Source: Forficula auricularia (Eukaryota > Arthropoda > Insecta > Dermaptera > Forficulidae). From it: a stretch of DNA of 64,000 bases. How positions within the stretch are numbered: the stretch's first letter is position 1; each line of letters opens with the position of its first letter. This document shows positions 1-11,373 of this stretch, one piece after another. Made by a program: the position numbers and the translations under genes. The notes under the pieces are model-generated. The model did not search any database. It had not been told where the DNA came from and saw only the letters and a list, made by a program, of their open reading frames with translations. The stretch is taken from the NCBI GenBank assembly GCA_024734495.1, contig JALMQS010000030.1, positions 14,982,378 to 15,046,377 on the forward strand, written 5' to 3'.

Positions 1-716
1 AGAACGACCAGCGACTATAGAGTTTGGGTTGTGGTTACTTTGGCAGGTAACAGGTAATAAAGGTGTATAAAATAGTACTTTAAATTCGTTAAAGTATAAA
101 GCTCAATTTTTTTATATTTTCTTTGGGATAACTTTAGAAATCTCGTCATCCATTGCCGGACACTTATGACAGTTGCTACCCCCTGCCAGACACCCCTAAA
201 CTTTAATAAATTATAATTATACTTTCGTTATAATATAAAAGATAAATTTTATATATGTTACTTGGCGACCTATAAAAAAATGTTACCTCAATAGGCGGAC
301 AGTTTTAATGGTTTTTACATAGATTTTTGACATTTCGGTTATTATTGATAACCATTGGTGAAGACATGGAGGAATCGTCTTAAAATCAAAAATAACCATC
401 GATTCTTATCTAATACTAGAGGAATAACCTTATTGCATTCCATTTTTGTTGTTTTGACTATTAATGGCAACCTCTACTGAAAACGTGGAAGAATCGACTT
501 AAAATCAAAAAGAAAGATTAAGGGGTGTCTGGCAGGGGGTAGCAACTGTCACAAGTGTCCGGCAATGGATGACGAGATTTCTAAAGTTATCCCGAAGAAA
601 ATATAAAAAATTGAGCTTTATACTTTAACGAATTTGAAGTACTATTTTATACACCTTTATTACCTGTTACCTGCCAAAGTAACCACAACCCAAACTCTAT
701 AGTCGCTGGTCGTTCT
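1..716. mobile_element. Foldback element with ~205-bp inverted arms, cut by the window start
   Basis: Positions 1-205 return as the reverse complement at about 511-715, almost base for base, starting with agaacgaccagcgactatag and ending with its complement. The 300-bp centre holds AT-rich sequence and two units of the repeat family seen again at 37405-37895. No transposase is coded. The left border coincides with the window edge, so target duplication cannot be checked. A foldback or MITE-type DNA element is the simplest reading. Confidence 0.75.
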
Positions 717-797
717 TACCTGTATAGGAGACATGCACAGAAAAACTTTCAGCTTTTATAAAATAACGAAGGTCTGGCCGTCGTGGGCTCTTGATCT

Positions 798-1738
798 ATA
801 ATCAACATTATAAATAATTGTATTTTTACAAAAATCACTGAGGCCATGGAATTATTAAAACAAACAAGGCATTTTCATTTGTTGTTTCTAAGTGACGTTT
901 GTTCTATTTGAACTTTTTAAAATCAGTTCTTATTAGAATTTATTGATTACCATAATGAGAAACTCGTTAAATTTGAATGGGCTGAGTTTTGTATTCGTCA
1001 TTGATAAATAAAAATAGTAGATTCACGTAGATGAAGTTTAGAACGAGCTTTTAAATTTTCACAAGAATAATCAACTAAATTATAAGTAATATTTTTAAAC
1101 GTAATTAAAACAATAAAATTAGTAAGGTAAACAGAATTTAATTTTTTAACATAATTAACAAATGCATAAAATTATAACAAAAAATAACAATCATAGCAAA
1201 TGTTGGAATAAACTACCATTTACCACTAAACAATGGCCCAACCTTTCGTCAACGAAACAATCGACAACAATAAAAGTTGTTGTTTTTTTGGCTTTTCGGC
1301 CTTTCTAGCCATAAGCCATTTACGATAGTAATTATTTTATTTAAATTTGTCTCTACCTCGGGGGTCAGATTTTAGCCGGATGCCTCGAGTCGGATTCGAA
1401 CTCGGGTCCTCTTGGTTAGCTGGCTGACATGCTACCGCCTAGCCTACCCGACTCCCCAATAAAAGTTTTGAATTTAAATTTTTTAAATAAATATCTACAT
1501 TTTTAAAATCTTTTTTTTTTTTGGACTTTTAAATTATGAATTTGCCAAAATCTGATGTAATTATCTTTTAGAATTTTAATTCTGCTCAGTTTTTTGTATT
1601 CTAATTATGCTCTAAAATAATCACTAAAGACATCACTATTAAACGTCACTTAGAAACAACAAATGAAAATGCCTTGTTTGTTTTAATAATTCCATGGCCT
1701 CAGTGATTTTTGTAAAAATACAATTATTTATAATATTG
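798..1738. mobile_element. Foldback element with ~100-bp inverted arms and a nested SINE
   Basis: About 100 bp at 800-905 (through gaggccatggaattatt) recur inverted at 1640-1738. The interior is AT-rich and was later invaded by the SINE at 1279-1457. An open frame that starts in the right arm at 1694 is AT-rich with no recognisable domain and is not annotated as a gene. Confidence 0.65.
1279..1457 (-). mobile_element. tRNA-derived SINE, family 1
   Basis: Read on the minus strand it starts ggggagtcgggtaggctagg (A-box region), has the B box ggttcgaatcc-like segment, a unique body ending in ggccgaaaagcc, and an A-rich tail. It is flanked by a perfect 10-bp direct repeat aataaaagtt (1269-1278 and 1458-1467), as expected for LINE-mediated insertion. 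Further copies lie at 30749-30936, 62246-62432 and 62817-63007, with a decayed one at 52935-53020. Confidence 0.88.
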
Positions 1739-2097
1739 ATTATTACGGTTCTGAAATTTCAAAATTTGAAAACAAAAATTTGTTCGGATTCAGTATTTTT
1801 TTCTCTACAAAAAACCTATAAGAACTTTAACTCTAAAATAATTAAGGAGCAAATAAATGCACATTCAAAAATTAACATTGTAATCGCTATGCTGCGTCGG
1901 CCAAGTCACCACCCTGTATATTTATTTATATATTTATACATATATTTGTATTTTTCCTTTTATTTTGAAACCGGTCTCAACGATTTAGCTGAAACAACCT
2001 TTATTAACAAGAGTCGAGAATGACAAAACGATCAAAATATTTATTTACCTTGACAAATCTCATTTCCATTGATTTTTTTTTTTAAATTAAAGTAATT

Positions 2098-2345
2098 AGT
2101 ACTTGACTGCCCACCTAGCAATGCTCGGTAACTTTTTGATTCAGTTAAAAGCTATATATTAATATTATTTTTAATTCCTTGCCCGTACCCTCACCCCCGA
2201 GACCCCGCTCCTTGCCGCGCCCCGGAACCACCACCACTGCACCCCCAGATCCGCCCCTATCCCGCCCCCGAAACCCCGCACCTATATATATATATATAAG
2301 TATATACAAGAATTGGACGTTTAATATAATAAGATATTCAAGCAT
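2098..2345 (-). mobile_element. Helitron-like element, 3' part
   Basis: On the minus strand the segment ends with a small hairpin (accgagcattgctaggt, 2113-2129) preceded by a G-rich tract (C-rich on the plus strand, 2180-2280) and a (TA)n run. The same order of G-rich tract, TA run and terminal hairpin is seen at 42044-42646 and 62161-63378. The 5' half is not recognisable here. The canonical Helitron CTRR end was not found, so the class is tentative. Confidence 0.45.
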
Positions 2346-2477
2346 GGGTGTGTCAATAAATTTTTTTAATCAATTCTTTTTCAAATTTTTTTTTTTTTTT
2401 TTTTTTTTAAGGGAGAAGGTTTTTTCCCCTTCCTGGCTTTTGGTCAGAACCATTTAGCCAATCACATTCCTTGTCAT

Positions 2478-3390
2478 CATCATTGAGTATACAGTCCTAA
2501 GACTGGTTTGATGCAACAATCCGTCTCCACTCGACTCTGTCCCCCGCCAGCTGTTTAACCTCTCTAAATGTCTGGCATCCCATATCCCCAATTATTTGGT
2601 TGAAATATTCTAATCTGGTTCTTCCCCTTCCCCTTTTCTTTCCCACCTCCTCCAAGATATCCCTAAGCAGTCCCCCATGTCTCAGTGTGTGCCCCATCAT
2701 CTGACCTCTTCTCTTCTTCAGACTCTTCCACAAGGTTCTTCTTTCTCCGATTCTTCCAAGAACTTCTTCATTTGTAATTTTATCCATCCATTTGATATTC
2801 ATCATTCTTCTGTAGCACCACATTTCGAAAGCCTCTAATCTCTTTCTCTCCTCTTCTCTAATTGTCCAGGTTTCACACCCGTACATGGCTATGCTCCATA
2901 CATATGTCTTCAATAGCAACTTCCTGTTTGCTAAGCTGATTGAGGAGGAGCATAGTAGTTTTTGTTTTGTATTAAACCCCATTTTTGCTTGGGCAATTCT
3001 TGATTTAATTTCGTTTTTGCTCCTCCCATCCCATGTTATTTTACTTCCTAGGTAGCGGAATTCCTTAACTCCTTCTAGGTTTTCTTGGTTAATTTTGATG
3101 CATTCCTGTCTCGTTTGTTCTTTTTTTGTACATACTAGGACCTTGGTTTTATTCTTGTTTATTTTCATTTTGATTTCTTCTATTAGGATTTGGTTAATTC
3201 CATTCAAGGCGTCCTCTAATTCTTTTTTATTGCTTCCTAGAAGGGCAATGTCATCGGCAAATCTTAACTTAGCGATCTTTTGACCTTGGATTTCTATACC
3301 TGTATCAATTTTGTCTTTGAATTCTTTAATCGCTTCTTCTATGTATAAGTTGAAAATCATAAGTGACAGCATTCCTTGTATTATTTTATA
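2478..3390 (-). pseudogene. RTE-like LINE reverse transcriptase fragment (C-terminal)
   Basis: About 290 residues of the C-terminal part of a non-LTR reverse transcriptase are open on the minus strand (2497-3372). It carries the catalytic FADD box (LRFADDIALLG), then YLGSKITWDG, the YGCETWT motif and a basic tail with GKKRGRGRTR, an order typical of RTE-like endonuclease-reverse transcriptases. The QG-xxLSxxxF motif at the start marks the 5' truncation; endonuclease and palm N-terminus are missing. Just upstream (3391 on) lies an unrelated LINE fragment, so this is a dead insertion. Confidence 0.8.
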
Positions 3391-4013
3391 ATTTTAATTA
3401 TTTACACTAGCCCTTAGTACAAATCTCTGAAGAGCCATGACAACTTTTTCACTGCACTCACACAAGGACAAAAGATAATCACTATTTAATGGGAATTTTA
3501 CACTTTCGTTGATTTCACAGTATAGCAATTGTGTCCACTTTTTGTTTAGCTCACATTCAAGCAGCACATGATTGAGCCCCCTCACTGGTAAGTTCACACC
3601 TACACAATGGGGACTCCACCACTCCAATTCGATGCAGATGTAACTTTAGTGATGAGTGTCCAGTCCTCATTCTTGAAATTGATGTAATAGCTTTGCGTGG
3701 AATGTTAACTGTTTTAAAACATGGTAATAGGGAGACCATAGGTTTAATCTTATATAAATGTCGACCTTTGTTATCCTTTTCCCACGTTTCTTGCCATAAT
3801 TTCAATGATTTACATTTTTAGACTACCAGGAAGTTAGACCATATGATTTTTTCATTTGATGCTGTAGGGAGTTTACTGGCTTGCTTGGCCTCATAGTCAG
3901 CGATTTTGTTGCCTATGATTCCCTGGTGTGCGGGAATCCAGACAATGTTTACAGTATTATTATTAATAAATAAATCATATAATAAATTACAAATTTTTAA
4001 TATATTATACAAA
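3391..4013 (-). pseudogene. Non-LTR retrotransposon RNase H and C-terminal fragment, frameshifted
   Basis: Three overlapping minus-strand frames (3818-4012, 3557-3805, 3394-3627) together give an RNase H end (IVWIPAHQGIIGNKIADYEA, where the His and Asp belong to the active site) followed by a region with SRMRTGHSSLK and a C-x-C ... H-x4-C-like segment. This order is typical of the C-termini of LINEs that carry RNase H, such as I or R1 relatives. Frame changes between the pieces show that it is dead. Reverse transcriptase and endonuclease parts are absent. Confidence 0.72.
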
Positions 4014-4043
4014 TTTCTTTTATTAATTAATTATTTTTTTAAT

Positions 4044-4450
4044 TTTAAAATTCAATAATAGTTTATTATAAATAATATTATCTATATAATATATTATAAT
4101 AATTTAGGAATATTTTCTATTGATAAATGGAGTAGTATAACTATAGAGAATATAGTATTAATTAAATATTATTTTCAATTAAATTCAGATAAAGAAGCTT
4201 TTTTGTTCTATTAATGCAACACGTTTTTGGGTCTACAATTCAACTCATCAGGGTCTCATCTTACGGGTCACTTTAATTCGGTAGGGATCTTTCTTAATTA
4301 TAAACAGGTGGTTGTGTCAATAAAAATTGATAATTATTTTTGTTCAATTGTTTAATAATAATTAACTGTTTTTTTTTTTATTTTAAAACCCACTGATAGT
4401 TCATTACAAATATATTATTGTATATTAAATTTAATAAATTTAATTAATTG
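4044..4450 (+). repeat. AT-rich region with a decayed Helitron-like 5' segment
   Basis: Around 4215-4340 the order gggtct ... tctcatct ... acaggtggttgtgtca parallels the more intact copies at 21540-21740 and 42090-42215. The rest is AT-rich sequence without genes. Weak but repeated family resemblance. Confidence 0.35.
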
Positions 4451-4494
4451 GATGATGGAGGTGATGGGGATTGGGGATTGGGATTGAATTACCA

Positions 4495-4700
4495 ATCGAC
4501 TTGATTGGGGAATAATGGAATTGAAATAATTATCGGAAAAGAGGTTTTTTTATCTAATTAGATTTTTCCTCTTATTAAAAACAAGGACTAAAGATGAATA
4601 AGGACACTCGATGGTGGAGAAGTAATCTCCGGAATCGAAGCAAAAATACAATGTATACATTAATTAATGTAAAAAAATTGGTTTAATAAAATTTATAAAA
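4495..4700 (+). repeat. Dispersed repeat family R, copy 1
   Basis: A roughly 200-bp unit with an A/T hairpin (aaaagagg ... cctctt) followed by ggagaagtaatctccgg and a cgaagc motif. Related copies are at 47915-48105 (plus) and 57108-57300 (minus). The ggaga-loop-tctcc hairpin next to the cgaagc bases looks like a worn version of the hammerhead-like cores at 34-52 kb. No coding capacity. Confidence 0.5.
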
Positions 4701-4973
4701 AAAAAAAATTTAATTAATTAGATGTATTTTCTTTTGAAGACCGAGTAGTATAACTATGGAGAATAGTAGAAATAAAAAAATATTATTTGAAGTTGAAAAT
4801 TTTAGGCACAGCGATACCTTGATGGCGACCGGAAAGTGGATAAAAACGTTAGCAAAAAAAAATTAAATTTATTTCAATTTTATTTCATTCTGGCTGCCAA
4901 TAAAAATCGGCTTTTTTGCCATACATGAACAAAATATATCGAAAACTCTCCTTAGTTTTTTTCATTTGATAGC

Positions 4974-5026
4974 CATTATTATTATTATTATTATTTATTA
5001 TTTATTATTATTATTATTTAAATAAA
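4974..5026. repeat. (ATT)n microsatellite
   Basis: An imperfect ATT/TTATT run. The surrounding 4700-5780 stretch is AT-rich, holds no recognisable gene, and shows only degenerate repeat sequence. Confidence 0.85.
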
Positions 5027-5782
5027 ATTTATTTCCCAAAATCTTTTTCAATAATTTTAATAAAATTTGATGCATATCTTCATATCATTTGTCGCTAATG
5101 AAAGAAAAATTACAGTGAATCAGGTTCAAAAATATCAAAATGGCGGTCATGTCAATTTTGAATTCTTTATTTCTATGAATACTCGTTAGTTCTATTAAAT
5201 TATATTACCTATTATTTAATACAATTTTAATAATTTATTTATATACTAAATGACACCTTATTTTTGTAAATCGGTTGATTATTAACCGAGTTATGGGGAT
5301 ATTTATATTTTCATATTTATGGTTAGTTTTTCTTAGGTAAATGAAATAAAATGTTTCAGCAGATGGATTCCATCAACGATTCAAATGTTTAAATTTTCAT
5401 TCAGACAATCGAGTTGAACAAATCGATGTAAGATGGCAGTAGTTGACACTCAATCAACTGGAAATTCAAATATTTAAAATTGAACATTTCAATGATGGCC
5501 GATTTCAGCTCAACATCTTACCAATGACTAACCTAAAAAAATACTGTCATAACTCGTTTAATTGTCAACTAATTTTCAAAATCAATATGTCATTTTGTTC
5601 AGAATAAAATGCTTAATATTTTATTAAAAATTTGATTAAACGAATAATTATTTAGATATAAAGAATTGAATAATTGAGATCATACTAAATTTACTACTAC
5701 TACTTTTTTACTAAATTTTTTATACTAAATAATTGGGAATTGGGATCATACTAAATTTTGAAATTCTATATTCACTATAATA

Positions 5783-6233
5783 TTTTACTTTATCCGTAGT
5801 GAAGCATGGGTAAAGTATTGTAATCGGTGTCTCGGCAAACGCGGCTTCAAATGGCCATTCTCAGGCAAGGGCGGATCCAGGAATTTTTTATGGGGGGGGG
5901 GGGGGGGTGTATATAAGGTGCCCGATGTAGATCTACTTTTTATCCGCGATCGAATTGTCCAAGCGGGAAGGGGGGGGGGTCAGAGACGCCACACACACAC
6001 ACATAGAACTTTATTTTCAATTTTAAAATTTTTAAAAAAAATAAATGTTTTTATTTTTACAAAATTTTTTTGCCAGGCGCGGGCCTCTATGGGGGGGGGG
6101 GGGGGGAGGGGCGGCCGCCCTCCGCCCCCACACCTGCATCCGCCCTTGTTCTCAGGTAAAGACTACGGAACCTATGGTCTCAACCAAATTCACAAATCGT
6201 AGTATTCAATCAGGTTGAGTTTTACCACGTGAC
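5783..6233 (-). repeat. Dispersed repeat V, copy 1, split by a hAT-like MITE
   Basis: Sequence on both sides of the MITE at 5866-6148 matches, in reverse orientation, one continuous stretch at 45187-45345: gcatggg(ta)aagtattg, the gcttgccgag-type segment, cggaacctatgg and ccacgtgac. Joining the flanks with one copy of the 8-bp duplication restores the order seen at 45 kb. Its class is unknown. Confidence 0.7.
5866..6148. mobile_element. hAT-like MITE with poly-G tracts, copy 1
   Basis: Ends are inverted (caagggcggatccag and ctgcatccgcccttg) and a perfect 8-bp duplication ttctcagg lies on both sides (5858-5865, 6149-6156), the hAT target size. The inside has long G runs, a short CA repeat and an AT-rich core with ccaggcgcgggcctctatg. 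The open frame across it is a by-product of the G runs. A second copy is at 60876-61144. Confidence 0.9.
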
Positions 6234-7013
6234 TTGAAGAAAAATTAATAATTAATTAATAATAATTTAACAAAAAAAAAAAAATAAATAAATAAATAAA
6301 GGGAAAATATTAACCTGCCTTGTAAACTCATGAAGACTTATCAAATATATAATTTAAATGTATTTTTTTTTTATAAGCATATAGCGGAGATCATGGCCGT
6401 AGTCAGCGGGGGAGGGACATTGGCTTAGGGTGTTAACCTCCCCCCTTCACCCCGAAATGTTGTTCTAAACATAAAAATTTTACAGGATATTAATAAAGGT
6501 TCAATAAAAGTCTTGGCATCAAGGAGGTTATGTCTCCTACTCCTAGGAGTATGTCCACCTTGGTTGGTAATTGTCTCCCTCACGATTTTTTTTTGACTAC
6601 TGCCTTTGTGGGATGATAATTGGCAAGTCAAGTCTTATAGGTTAAGTTGGACGTTAAAAGGAAGCAAGAAGGAAGGATTGATTGAGCTGAGTCAGGGGGC
6701 AGGGAGGGGGGTGGAGGGGAGGGAATGGAGGGGACGGTCCCCTTCTGACGTCCTTGACCCGAATCTTAAGAAATCAGTTTGCTCTCACTTGTTACTTGCT
6801 CTCTCAACCTCTATATCTAGCCTTCTACACCTTATATACACTTATTATTATTATTATCATTAATATACTATTTAGCTATTCATTGAATTAAAAAAAAACA
6901 CTCTCTGGTTAAAATCGGAAATTGATACGAGAAAAATTGTTTAATTATACATTTTTTCTTGGGGGGGGGGAGCGGGGGATTAATTCTTAGATTATTATTA
7001 TAATACATGGCAA
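6234..7013. other. No gene seen
   Basis: AT-rich sequence with A/T tracts. The segment at 6393-6420 (ggccgtagtcagcggggga) resembles a degraded terminal repeat of a TIR element, but no partner end was found. Two G-rich patches near 6700 and 6960 contain no coding signal. Confidence 0.6.
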
Positions 7014-7832
7014 ATATGGTCAAGTATTGTAATCGTGCATGTAAAAGTGTTTTTTTTTTTTGCTTCTTTTTTTCGAAATATCTCAAAAACGGCTTAAACT
7101 ATTTTGGTTAAAAAATTGGGCGAAACCAGGGCATTTCGGTCTATAATAAAAATAATTTTTAAGAAAAAAATAAAAACCGACTTCAAAAAATTAAATGCAA
7201 CAAATAAAATACACTAAAAGGTACAAAATAATTATTATCTTATTTAGTTACAACTAAACGACGAAATATTAACATGAAATTACTTTTTGAAGTCGGTGCC
7301 AAACAAACTATACCTATAAGCGAGCGTACCCTCCAAACGTACTAAGTAAGATCCGTCGAGTGCGATTCATAAAAGGTATATGTTTGGCACCGACTTCAAA
7401 AAGTAATTTCATGTTAATATTTCGTCGTTTAGTTGTAACTAAATAAGATAATAATTATTTTATACCTTTTAGTGTATTTTATTTGTTGCATTTAATTTTT
7501 TGAAGTCGGTTTTTATTTTTTTCTTAAAAATTATTTTTATTTTTCTCTTTTAGTGATGTTATTAATAGTGATCATATCATCAGAACTTGACCAAATTAAT
7601 ATGACACCATCCCTAAGACACCCTCTTTCGGATAAAAAAAGAACCATCGAAATCGGTTCATAAACAAAGATGTTAGGTCTAAACAAACCTAATAAAAAAG
7701 GTCTAATACCTATGTTTTTTCATAAAAATACGAAAAAAAAATGGGACCAATCGGAAGCTAGACTGGACCCAATGCAAAATTTTTTTTTAAAATCGGTTGA
7801 GAAATTGGCGGAGATATGAGGTAACATAGGCA

Positions 7833-7867
<35 letters not shown>

Positions 7868-8042
7868 ATCGAATAGAGAACCTCCTCCTTTTTTGAAGTC
7901 GGTTAAAAAAAAATTCAGTTGAATAGAGAACCTCCTCCTTTTTTGAAGTCGGTTAAAAATGGAGGGTATAATATTAAATATAAGTGAGGGGCCAGGTTGT
8001 ATGGTAAAGTCAAGTGGATGGCCACATCAGAACGTGTCAGTT
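7014..8042 (-). repeat. Dispersed repeat X, copy 1 (minus), split by a gaagtcggt foldback
   Basis: The left flank (7014-7151) has tatggtcaagtattg and cgaaatatctcaaaaacgg; the right flank (7959-8042) has gaggggccaggttgtatgg and ccacatcagaacgtg. Both belong to one ~800-bp family found complete at 10553-11373. Most of the interior is missing here. The family codes for nothing recognisable. Its ends carry the inverted bases actttaccata / tatggtaaagt. Confidence 0.75.
7152..7958 (+). mobile_element. gaagtcggt foldback family, copy A
   Basis: Layout: accgacttc, a ~120-bp arm, gaagtcggt, a ~90-bp central loop (gcgagcgtac ... gtccgtcgagtgcg-type), accgacttc, the arm inverted, gaagtcggt, then a ~390-bp unique tail ending in A-rich tract, ggaggttctctattcgact complement and a final gaagtcggttaaaaa. 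In this copy the last ~50 bp are duplicated in tandem (7863-7909, 7910-7958). It interrupts repeat X. No protein is coded. Other copies: 23887-24620, 28898-29633, 38808-39453, 58792-59540, plus diverged ones. Confidence 0.85.
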
Positions 8043-8409
8043 TATTTTTCTTTAATTTAAAGCGATTTAATTTTAATTTTAAATTCAATTTAAAAAAAAC
8101 GTCGATTTTTAATTGTAGCAAACGACACCAATTTAATTTTTTTTTACAACATTTTGACGCTTCGGTCGTCATCAAGCCATCGCTGTGCACTAAGTTTTGA
8201 AATTATTTGCAATTAAAAGTAATATTAATATACACTGAGGGTCCTTCGTTGAATATTTTAAACCCTTGAGAGTAGATTTATTAAGTTAAGTTGATTTTCA
8301 TTTAATTACTTTTTATTTTTAAATTATTTTAAAATGAAAAATAAAAACGTTCTAGAACTCTAAATTTATATTTTTAATTTTTTTTTGTCTTAGCTTGAAA
8401 TTTAATTAA
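8043..8409. other. No gene seen
   Basis: AT-rich sequence; open frames on both strands here are low-complexity Lys/Asn/Phe-rich strings with no recognisable domain. Confidence 0.6.
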
Positions 8410-9464
8410 AAGTACCTGGAGGCACCGAGCGATTCTCGGTAACTTCTTCCTTTAGTTAAACCTTTATTTTAATATTATTTTTAATTTAAAATTCTGATAA
8501 AAAGGTCGATTTTTATTTGAGAGCCGTTTTCAAATTAAAAAAATACAAATATATACAGGGTGGTCCCGAATTCATGGTACAAACTTTAATGGTAAGTACA
8601 GGACATTGTAACAATGAGTTATTGTATAGGACTGTATAGTGTAATAAGTATATGTAATATGTATATGTATGTATAGTGTAATAGTAATATAGTGTATAAT
8701 GTATGTATAATGTATAGCCGTTATTTCCCCTGTTTACGCCTCACCGCGTCACTTGCGACTATACATTCCTATACAATAACTCATTGTTACAATGTCCTGT
8801 ACCTACCATTAACGTTTGTACCATGAATTCGGGAGCACCCTGTATAGTATTCGCCCACTGTACCCCCACCCCGCTTGACCCCACCCCCGAAACCTCGCCC
8901 TACCCCCGGATCCCCAACCACTGCACCCCACCTCCTGCACCTGTTTTGATTCAACCATATGATTCATTTTTATTCATCCAATTGTTAATAAATAAAACCT
9001 ATCAAAATGTGTTGTTTTTTCAGAAAATTGAGACCTGCTTATGCGAAATATATTTTTAAATAAAGTTCTTTATAAAAACAATTATAAAACGTTTGTTAAT
9101 ATTTCTAACGTTTAGGTTGAACAAAATATGTTAAAAACCACAATCACAATACTTCTTCAAGGCCTTTTAGAACAATGTATTAAGGCAACCCATTGTCTGC
9201 CTGGGCACAAAAGGAAAAAGGAAACTTTTTTTAAATCCCTAAGAATGGGATTTGTCTACCTGAGAATAATTAATTTGATTACGAAAAAAACCCATCAAAA
9301 ACAATTTTGTCGAAGGTGAGACCGTGACAGATCGAATTGTCACCCCGAAAACCCCCTAACCCGTGAATTTCATCAAAATCGGTTGAGTCGTTTTCAAAAT
9401 AAAACCAAGATACAAATATATAAACAAATAAATATACAATTTTTGCTCGTTTAATAAGAGTAGA
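8410..9464 (-). mobile_element. Helitron-like element, split by a TA-flanked MITE
   Basis: On the minus strand it starts TCTACTCTTATTAAACGAGC after an A (9464 downward), contains a G-rich tract (C-rich on plus, 8855-8945) and ends near 8410 after the hairpin accgagcgattctcggt (8424-8440). The TC start and the 3' hairpin fit Helitron rules; a CTRR end is not evident. No Rep-helicase frame is present. The MITE at 8556-8842 is a later insertion. Confidence 0.55.
8556..8842. mobile_element. TA-flanked MITE with ~85-bp inverted ends
   Basis: TA duplications flank cagggtggtcccgaattcat and its inverted partner ending gggagcaccctg. The arms continue inverted through the cattgttacaatgtcctgta-like segment. 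The centre is a GTATA/TAATAT-rich run. TA targets and cagggtg ends suggest a Tc1/mariner-type non-autonomous element. A short related end occurs at 10313-10330. Confidence 0.82.
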
Positions 9465-9777
9465 TAAACGCCCATGCTTTTATTTTTAATCATGTGATGC
9501 ATATAATAATTTTTCGGGTACTTTTTAAAGAGAATTATCGTATATTTTCTTCTTTTTGATGAATTTGGAAATTTAAACGTGTTTCTTAGTATTTTTTTTT
9601 TTTTTTTACTTTTTCTTATCTAACCCAAATACGTGATTATGAATATATAAATATATATAGGTACAGTATATATATACCAAATGATTAGTAATACTATATT
9701 AATATTTAATATTTACATAATCAAATTATAAATTCTTCAGTTGTTTTTTTGCTAAATCATTCTGAAATCACTTTTTA

Positions 9778-9873
9778 CCCAGGTAACCACAATATCCTAA
9801 GAATATTCTAAGGATATTCTAAGGACATTTAAATTTTCTTAGAATATTCTGAGGATATTGTGTGTTACCTGGG
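9778..9873. mobile_element. Tiny palindromic TA-flanked element
   Basis: A 96-bp near-perfect inverted repeat, cccaggtaac ... gttacctggg, flanked by TA on both sides. The arms also contain a local repeat of aagaatattcta. It could form a long hairpin. Likely a minimal MITE. Confidence 0.7.
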
Positions 9874-10131
9874 TATAGGTATAATTTTTGGAAATTTAAT
9901 TTAGTAGTAGAAGAAAAAAAGATTATAGAAAGGGAAATGCACTGGCTATGCTAATAACCAGAAGAAAAAAGACTAGTTCATTGCGTTTGATGAACTTTAT
10001 CTGATCTATATAGTGAAGGGAAAAGTGATTTTTTTTTATTCTATTTGAAAATTTCGATGATATATAAAAAGCTGAAACTTGGCTGAAATATGCAGAATAT
10101 TAATAAGGAACTTTTGTGATCAATTTCAACC

Positions 10132-10265
10132 GGAGGGGTGAACTGCGATTGGAATTAGGTGTACACCGTCTTTGGAATTATTTGGAATATCTTTGTCTTC
10201 AACTTGGAAATGAAAGTGGAAGTGGAAGTAGGTGTACACGATTTTAGGTCGCGGTTCACCCCTCG
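10132..10265. mobile_element. Short hAT-like MITE family Y, copy 1
   Basis: Inverted ends ggaggggtgaac / gttcacccctcg with gcgattggaattaggtgta inside. It is flanked by tttcaacc and tttcagcc (7 of 8 match). Copies at 38406-38570 and 56637-56779 are also flanked by 8-bp imperfect duplications, so an 8-bp target, as for hAT, is supported by three insertions. Confidence 0.82.
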
Positions 10266-10552
10266 TTTCAGCCTATATCTACAATCCAATTATTCAAAAG
10301 CTTATAGTATACAGGGTGTCCCGTATCAGAACGATATACCGTAAACTCTGGATAACCCAATTCACTAAGGGCCTAAAACTAAAAGAAATGACTTCGTTGG
10401 TAAAAAAATAAATAAAAGTGGTTAAATACATTTTATTTGTTCCATTAAGCATCTCTTCATTTTTTGTTTGATTTATGATATCTTTTAAATATTGTAAAAA
10501 ATGTACATTAGTATTTTGAATAATATATTTTAAAATAAAAAAAAAAAATATG

Positions 10553-11373
10553 CTGACGTGTTATGATGTGGCCATCCACTTGACTTTATCATACAACCTG
10601 GCCCCTCACTTATATTTAATATTTAATAAAGTTATTTATAATCATGTAAGGGAGGGAGGTTAGTTTTTGCATTTTTAGACTTATGGAGGCCCACTAATTA
10701 TGTATACAAAATTTGGTTGAGTTTGGTACAAGAGCCTATATTTTCATTTATTGACCCTACACCCCCCACCCCCAATTTTGGGCTGTTAGTTTTTGAATTT
10801 CTAGTTTTTTGTGGGCTCACAGATTATGATGTATACAAAATTTGGTACAAGGGTCTAAATTTTCATTTTTTGACTCTACACCCCCCTCCTTCATTTTGGA
10901 CGGTTAGTTTTTCCATTTTTAGTCTTCTGGGGTCTCACTGATTATGAATACAAAATTTGGTTGAGTTTGCTCAAAAGGCCGAGATTTTTAATTTTTAACC
11001 CCCTCCACCCCCTTTAATTTTGGGTTCGATTTCAACCAAAATCTAATCAGCTCTTAATCTCAATGGACCAAAACTACGTGTGAAATTTGATTTTGATATT
11101 CACACTAGTTTTTGAACTAGCTCGTCCACAAAAATTTGGTAACGCACAGACTAACTAACATACATTTTGACAAATCAATTATTATCTCAAAAAATATAAT
11201 TTTTTCGATGTTCACTTATAAATGCTTTTTTGTAGAGCGAAATGCCATGGTTTTGCTTAATTTTTTTAAATAAAAATAGTTTCAGCCGTTTTTTAGATAT
11301 TCCTAAAAAAAAGAAGCAAAAAACACTTTTTTCATGCACGATTACAATACTTGACCATACCCTGTATGGTAAA
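10553..11373 (+). repeat. Dispersed repeat X, copy 2 (complete)
   Basis: Runs from gtggccatccacttgac and ctggcccctcact to gaccataccctgtatggtaaagta. The interior has three imperfect ~130-bp units, each with ttagtttttgcatttttag, a gggcccactgattatgta-like phrase and a C-rich stretch. The ends share inverted actttaccata bases. Other copies: 7014, 38694, 40409, 48516, 56425, 57470 and 59680. The class is not known; it may be a non-autonomous DNA element. Confidence 0.75.

Noticed and set aside
1694..2023. 109-codon plus-strand frame
   Set aside because: Starts inside an inverted arm of a foldback element and has AT-driven Ile/Lys/Phe/Tyr composition without domains.
4974..5026. Centromeric or telomeric repeat
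   Set aside because: Simple ATT microsatellite; no TTAGG-type telomere repeat or long satellite array occurs in the window.
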